A stretch of 64,000 nt of DNA, from contig NZ_QEKW01000001.1 in NCBI RefSeq assembly GCF_003096675.1, positions 248,001 through 312,000 on the forward strand, given 5' to 3'. A program made the position numbers and the translations under genes. The notes beneath the pieces are model-generated. The model did no database searches and was not told the origin of the DNA. It was given only the letters and a program-made list of their open reading frames with translations. Position 1 is the first letter of the stretch; the number at the start of each line of letters is the position of its first letter. Source of the DNA: Actinomycetospora cinnamomea. GTDB taxonomy: Bacteria > Actinomycetota > Actinomycetes > Mycobacteriales > Pseudonocardiaceae. Of the stretch, positions 60,361-64,000 are shown piece by piece.

Positions 60361-61020
60361 GTGACGCTGCACCCCGCGGTGCTGGACCGGCCGGACTCGT
60401 TCGCGGCCGTGTTGTTGGACATGGACGGCACCCTGGTGGACTCCGACGGCGCCGTCGAGCGCTCCTGGCGCACGTGGGCGCGGCGCTGGGGTGTCGACCC
60501 GCTCGCGGTGCTCGCCGTGATGACCGGACACCCCGCCGAGGCCACGGTGCGGCGCGTGCGCCCCGACCTCGACGAGGCGCTCGTCGCGATCGCGACGCGT
60601 GACCACCTGGAGCACGAGTACGTCGACCTCGACGACGTCGTCGCCGCGCCCGGCGCGGCAGAGCTCACCGCGGACCTGACCGCCACGTTCACCCCCTGGG
60701 CGGTCGTGACCAGCGCCGACACCCGCCTCGCCCGGGCCCGCCTCGGCACCGCCGGCCTCGAGTTCCCGGTGCTCGTCCCCCGCGACATGGTCGCGGCGGG
60801 CAAGCCGGACCCCGAGGGCTACCTCCGTGCCGCGGACTTCCTGGGCGTCGACCCCACCGACTGCCTCGTCGTCGAGGACACCCCGGTCGGGGTCGCCGCC
60901 GGCCGTGCCGCCGGGGCGACCGTCGCCGGGCTGCGCCGCTCGGCCGGCGGCGACGCCGACCTCGCGATCGACACCCTGCACGACGTCCTGACCCTGCTCT
61001 CCCGGGAGGTGACCGCGTGA
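60361..61020 (+). CDS. HAD-superfamily phosphatase (beta-phosphoglucomutase/CbbY-like)
   Basis: 219 aa from GTG 60361 (GGGAGG just upstream); a GTG at 60346 is less likely. Motif I LLDMDGTLVDSDG, motif II VVTSAD, motif III region GKPDPEGYLRAADFLGV, motif IV VVEDTPVGVAAG. Removes phosphate from small sugar phosphates or similar. GTGA overlap with the MFS gene and a ROK gene on the other side suggest a sugar or sugar-alcohol function. Confidence 0.88.
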   Translation: MTLHPAVLDRPDSFAAVLLDMDGTLVDSDGAVERSWRTWARRWGVDPLAVLAVMTGHPAEATVRRVRPDLDEALVAIATRDHLEHEYVDLDDVVAAPGAAELTADLTATFTPWAVVTSADTRLARARLGTAGLEFPVLVPRDMVAAGKPDPEGYLRAADFLGVDPTDCLVVEDTPVGVAAGRAAGATVAGLRRSAGGDADLAIDTLHDVLTLLSREVTA

Positions 61021-62249
61021 CCCCGCTGACCTCGACCGCTCCCGCGCCCGCGGCGGAGGCCCCGCGCCACAGCCCGGCCCGCGGCTCCCGCGTGCCCGCG
61101 GGCGTCAGCCTCGCCGCGCTCTCGCTCGGCGGGCTCGCCATCGGCACCACGGAGTTCGCGAGCATGGGCGTCCTGCCCGGTTTCGCCGCCGACCTCGGCG
61201 TCTCCGTGCCGGCCGCCGGCGCCGCGATCAGCGCCTACGCGCTCGGTGTGGTCGTCGGTGCCCCGCTCATCGCCCTCGTCGGCGCGCGCTGGCCGCGCAA
61301 GCACCTCGTGGTGGCGCTGGCGGTCTTCCTCGTCGTCGCCAACGCCCTGTCCGCACTGGCGCCGTCGTTCGTGCCGTTCGTCGCGCTACGCTTCCTCGCG
61401 GGCCTGCCGCACGGGGCGTACTTCGGCACCGCGGCCGTCCTCGGCGCGGCCCTCGTGCCCCCGGAACGGCGGGCACGCGCCCTCGCGACGGTGATGCTCG
61501 GGCTGACCATCGCCAACATCGTGGGCGTCCCCGCCGCGACCTGGCTCGGGGAGACGCTGGGCTGGCGCAGCGCCTACGTCGCGGTGACCGCGATCGCGCT
61601 GGTGACCGTGCTCGCCGTCGTCACCCTCGTGCCGAACCCGCGCGAGGCCGGCGGCGGCAGCATCCGCGGCGAGCTCACCGCGCTGACCCGCCCGCAGGTG
61701 TGGCTGACCCTCGGCGTGATCGCCGCCGGCTTCGGCGGGCTCTTCGCCGTCTACAGCTACATCAACCCGATCCTGACCAACCAGGCCGGCGTCGGGGCCA
61801 CGACCGTGCCGCTCATGCTCGGCGCCCTCGGGGTCGGGATGACGATCGGCAACGTCGCGGGCGGCCGGTTCGCCGAGCGCGCCCCGCGGCGGACGATCGC
61901 CATCGCCCTCGCCGTGTACTCGATGGTGCTCGTGGCGTTCGTGTTCGCCGCGCACGACGCCCTGGCCGCCACCGTCGGCCTGTTCGCGCTCGGCTTCGTC
62001 GGCATGTCGGCGGGCCCGGCGCTCATGGGCCGGCTGATCGACTTCGCGGCCGAGGGCCCGTCGCTGGCCGCCGCCACCTTCCACTCGGCGTTCAACGTCG
62101 CCAACGCGGTCGGCGCCGCGCTCGGCGGGGTGGTGCTCGCCGCGGGGCTGGGCCTCGACGCCCCGGCCGCCGTCGGCGCCGCGCTGCCGCTGATCGGGCT
62201 CGTCGTGCTCGCGGTCTCGGTGGGGCTGGAGCGGCGCACCGCGCGCTGA
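61017..62249 (+). CDS. MFS transporter (DHA1/AraJ-like)
   Basis: 410 aa with twelve helices. GGLAIGTTEFASMGVLPGFAADLGVSVPAAGAAISAYALGVVVGAPL is the AraJ/YdhP-type start; RFLAGLPHGAYFGTAAVLGA lies in helix 4. These exporters move drugs or excess sugars out. Start overlaps the HAD gene. Confidence 0.9.
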   Translation: MTPLTSTAPAPAAEAPRHSPARGSRVPAGVSLAALSLGGLAIGTTEFASMGVLPGFAADLGVSVPAAGAAISAYALGVVVGAPLIALVGARWPRKHLVVALAVFLVVANALSALAPSFVPFVALRFLAGLPHGAYFGTAAVLGAALVPPERRARALATVMLGLTIANIVGVPAATWLGETLGWRSAYVAVTAIALVTVLAVVTLVPNPREAGGGSIRGELTALTRPQVWLTLGVIAAGFGGLFAVYSYINPILTNQAGVGATTVPLMLGALGVGMTIGNVAGGRFAERAPRRTIAIALAVYSMVLVAFVFAAHDALAATVGLFALGFVGMSAGPALMGRLIDFAAEGPSLAAATFHSAFNVANAVGAALGGVVLAAGLGLDAPAAVGAALPLIGLVVLAVSVGLERRTAR

Positions 62250-62283
62250 CCGGGCGCTCCCGCGGGGGTCCCGAGCCCGGTCG

Positions 62284-62440
62284 CACAACGCCCACGACCT
62301 CGTCGGCCAGGGGTGCGCGAGCCTCGCGCCCGTCGCCACCGCCCTCGGTGAGCCGGATCTCGACCTGGTCCTCGACGCGATGGCGTGCGCCGAGCCACTG
62401 GGGAGCACCGACGCCCCTGTGCTCCCGCGCGCGGTCGCCC
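62284..62440 (+). pseudogene. Possible remnant of a lyase-superfamily (pcaB-like) gene
   Basis: One plus-strand frame reads HNAHDLVGQGCASLAPVATA then LDLVLDAMACAEPLGSTDA, which resembles the C-terminus of 3-carboxymuconate cycloisomerase (HDLV..., DPAAYLGSTDALVDRAL). There is no start and no N-terminus. Weak evidence; the 200-base gap before proS otherwise shows nothing. Confidence 0.3.
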
Positions 62441-62448
62441 GGATCTCG

Positions 62449-64000
62449 CTAACTCAGGGCCGCCACCACGTCCTCCAGCGGGACCTCGCGGCGCTCTCCG
62501 GACGCCCGGTCGGTGACCTCGACGACGCCGTGCGCCAGGCCCCGGCCCACGGTCACCAGGGTCGGCATCCCGAGCAGCTCGGCGTCGGCGAACTTGACCC
62601 CGGGCGAGGCCTTGCGGTCGTCGAGCAGGACCTCGAGGCCCGCCGCCGCGAGCCCGTCGGCGATCGTCGTGGCGGCCTCGGCCTGCGCCGGGTCCTTGCC
62701 CGCGATGACGATGTGCGCGGCGTACGGCGCGACCTCGACGGGCCAGACCAGGCCCTTCTCGTCCGCGTGCTGCTCGGTGATCGCCGCGACGGCCCGGGTG
62801 ACGCCGACGCCGTAGGAGCCCATCGTCACGGTCACCGGCTTGCCGTCGGCGCCCAGCGCGGTGAGCCCGAGCGCCTCGGCGTACTTGCGGCCGAGCTGGA
62901 AGATGTGGCCCATCTCGATGCCGCGCGCGGCGACCAGCGGGCCGCCGCCGTCGGGCGAGGGGTCGCCCTCCCGGACCTCGGCGGCCTCGATCGTGCCGTC
63001 GGGGGTGAAGTCGCGGCCGGCGACGAGGTCGACGACGTGGCGGCCCTCCTCGTCGGCGCCGGTGACCCAGGCGGTGCCGGTGACGATCCGGGGGTCGACG
63101 AGGTAGCGCACCCCGTTCTTCGCCAGGCCGACCGGGCCGATGTAGCCCTTGGTCAGGAACGGGTTCGCGGCGAAGTCGGCGTCCTCGAGCAGCGCGACCT
63201 CCGCGGGTGCGACGGCGGCCTCGAGGCGCTTCATGTCCACCTCGCGGTCGCCGGGCACGCCCACGCCCAGCAGCGTCCACTCGCCCGCGCCGGGCAGCCG
63301 CGTCTTCACCATGACGTTCTTGAGGGTGTCGGCGGCGGTGAAGGTGCGCCCCAGCCCGAGGGTGTTGACGTGGTCGACGAGCGTCTCGATCGTCGGCGTG
63401 TCCGGGGTGTCGTGGACGACCGCCTCGGGCTTGTCATCCACCGGCTGCTCGGGCGGCGCCGGCGTCGTCACGGCCTCGACGTTGGCCGCGAAGCCGGTGG
63501 CGGGGCAGCGGACGTAGGTGTCCTCGCCGGCGTCGCAGGGCGCGAGGAACTCCTCCGACGCCGAGCCGCCCATCGCGCCCGACATCGCCGAGACGATCTG
63601 CACCTCGAGACCGAGGCGGGCGAAGATGCGCTGGTAGGCGACGCGGTGCGCGTCGTAGGAGTCCTTCAGGCCCTCGTCGGAGAGGTCGAACGAGTACGAG
63701 TCCTTCATCGTGAACTCGCGGCCGCGCAGGATGCCCGCTCGGGGCCGCTCCTCGTCGCGGTACTTCGTCTGCACCTGGTAGAGCGTCACCGGGAAGTCGC
63801 GGTAGGAGCTCGTCTCCCCCTTGACCATGAGGGTGAACAGCTCCTCGTGCGTGGGCCCGAGCAGGTAGTCGGCCTTCTTGCGGTCCTTGAGGCGGAACAG
63901 CGTGTCGCCGTACTCGGTCCAGCGTCCCGTCGCCTCGTAGGGCTCGCGGGGCAGCAGCGCCGGGAAGTGCACCTCCTGGGCCCCGATCGCGTCCATCTCC
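62449..64000 (-). CDS. proS: Prolyl-tRNA synthetase (5' end outside window)
   Basis: At least 517 codons; the true start lies past base 64000. Class II motif 2 [30 protein letters not shown] editing domain between motifs 2 and 3 (about residues 220-400 of this part), the bacterial type that clears Ala-tRNA(Pro). Motif 3 lies in [21 protein letters not shown]-terminal anticodon-binding domain. In line with the nusA-to-proS gene order of mycobacteria. Confidence 0.96.
   Translation of the reverse strand, partial: EMDAIGAQEVHFPALLPREPYEATGRWTEYGDTLFRLKDRKKADYLLGPTHEELFTLMVKGETSSYRDFPVTLYQVQTKYRDEERPRAGILRGREFTMKDSYSFDLSDEGLKDSYDAHRVAYQRIFARLGLEVQIVSAMSGAMGGSASEEFLAPCDAGEDTYVRCPATGFAANVEAVTTPAPPEQPVDDKPEAVVHDTPDTPTIETLVDHVNTLGLGRTFTAADTLKNVMVKTRLPGAGEWTLLGVGVPGDREVDMKRLEAAVAPAEVALLEDADFAANPFLTKGYIGPVGLAKNGVRYLVDPRIVTGTAWVTGADEEGRHVVDLVAGRDFTPDGTIEAAEVREGDPSPDGGGPLVAARGIEMGHIFQLGRKYAEALGLTALGADGKPVTVTMGSYGVGVTRAVAAITEQHADEKGLVWPVEVAPYAAHIVIAGKDPAQAEAATTIADGLAAAGLEVLLDDRKASPGVKFADAELLGMPTLVTVGRGLAHGVVEVTDRASGERREVPLEDVVAALS

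Overview
The window is high-GC actinobacterial chromosome. The housekeeping order ftsK, rnj, thyX ... dapB, M16 peptidase, pnp, rpsO, ribF, truB ... dinF-like MATE, nrnA, rbfA, infB, ylxR, nusA, rimP, DUF4439 gene, proS matches the block I recall from Mycobacterium tuberculosis (about Rv2748c to Rv2845c). GTG starts, GTGA/ATGA overlaps, a DUF222-HNH gene and an INS-type ProS suggest a Pseudonocardia-like or related actinomycete; the genus is an inference. No rRNA, tRNA, CRISPR array, insertion sequence or prophage was seen.

Region 1 (1-4640): the end of a glycosyltransferase, a membrane-anchored GH18-like protein, and ftsK. Region 2 (5.5-17.5 kb): an accessory island between ftsK and rnj. A plus-strand run encodes a cupredoxin-like PQQ-associated protein, a PQQ alcohol dehydrogenase with the lanthanide-type WDYD signature and no signal peptide, pqqA1, a rubredoxin, an R2-like (R2lox-like) dimetal oxidase, pqqA2, pqqB, pqqC, pqqD and pqqE. 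It continues with two tandem amphi-Trp proteins, a CaCA-type cation exchanger and a small anchored Asp-rich (GDD)n protein. A glutathione-independent formaldehyde dehydrogenase faces it. Together this looks like alcohol or methanol oxidation with on-site cofactor synthesis, plus an extra rubredoxin/dimetal-oxidase pair of unknown role set between two PqqA precursors. Each pqqA is followed by a related GGGGCGCCGG hairpin.

Region 3 (17.5-33.9 kb): rnj, a TIGR03085 protein and thyX (dapA is not between them, unlike in M. tuberculosis); an RHH/HicB-like protein whose start codon lies in a TGGTGTCA operator array, followed by a DUF4097 protein; sdhCAB with a divergent LysR gene; a YcaQ/AlkX-type DNA glycosylase; a CoA-transferase overlapping a wax-ester synthase/DGAT; a MetF-like protein overlapping a beta-carbonic anhydrase; and a GNAT enzyme.

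Region 4 (33.9-64 kb): mostly core genes for lysine synthesis, RNA decay, flavin synthesis, tRNA modification, ribosome maturation, initiation and NusA/RimP. It is interrupted by a degraded patch (a GrpB remnant and a DUF222-HNH gene with three same-direction frameshifts), and near the end by accessory genes (SDR, YjbQ, ROK, HAD, MFS) before the truncated proS. Gene ends often carry long perfect palindromes without U-tracts. Several fall into sequence families that recur in the window, and some overlap or contain the stop codons of flanking genes.
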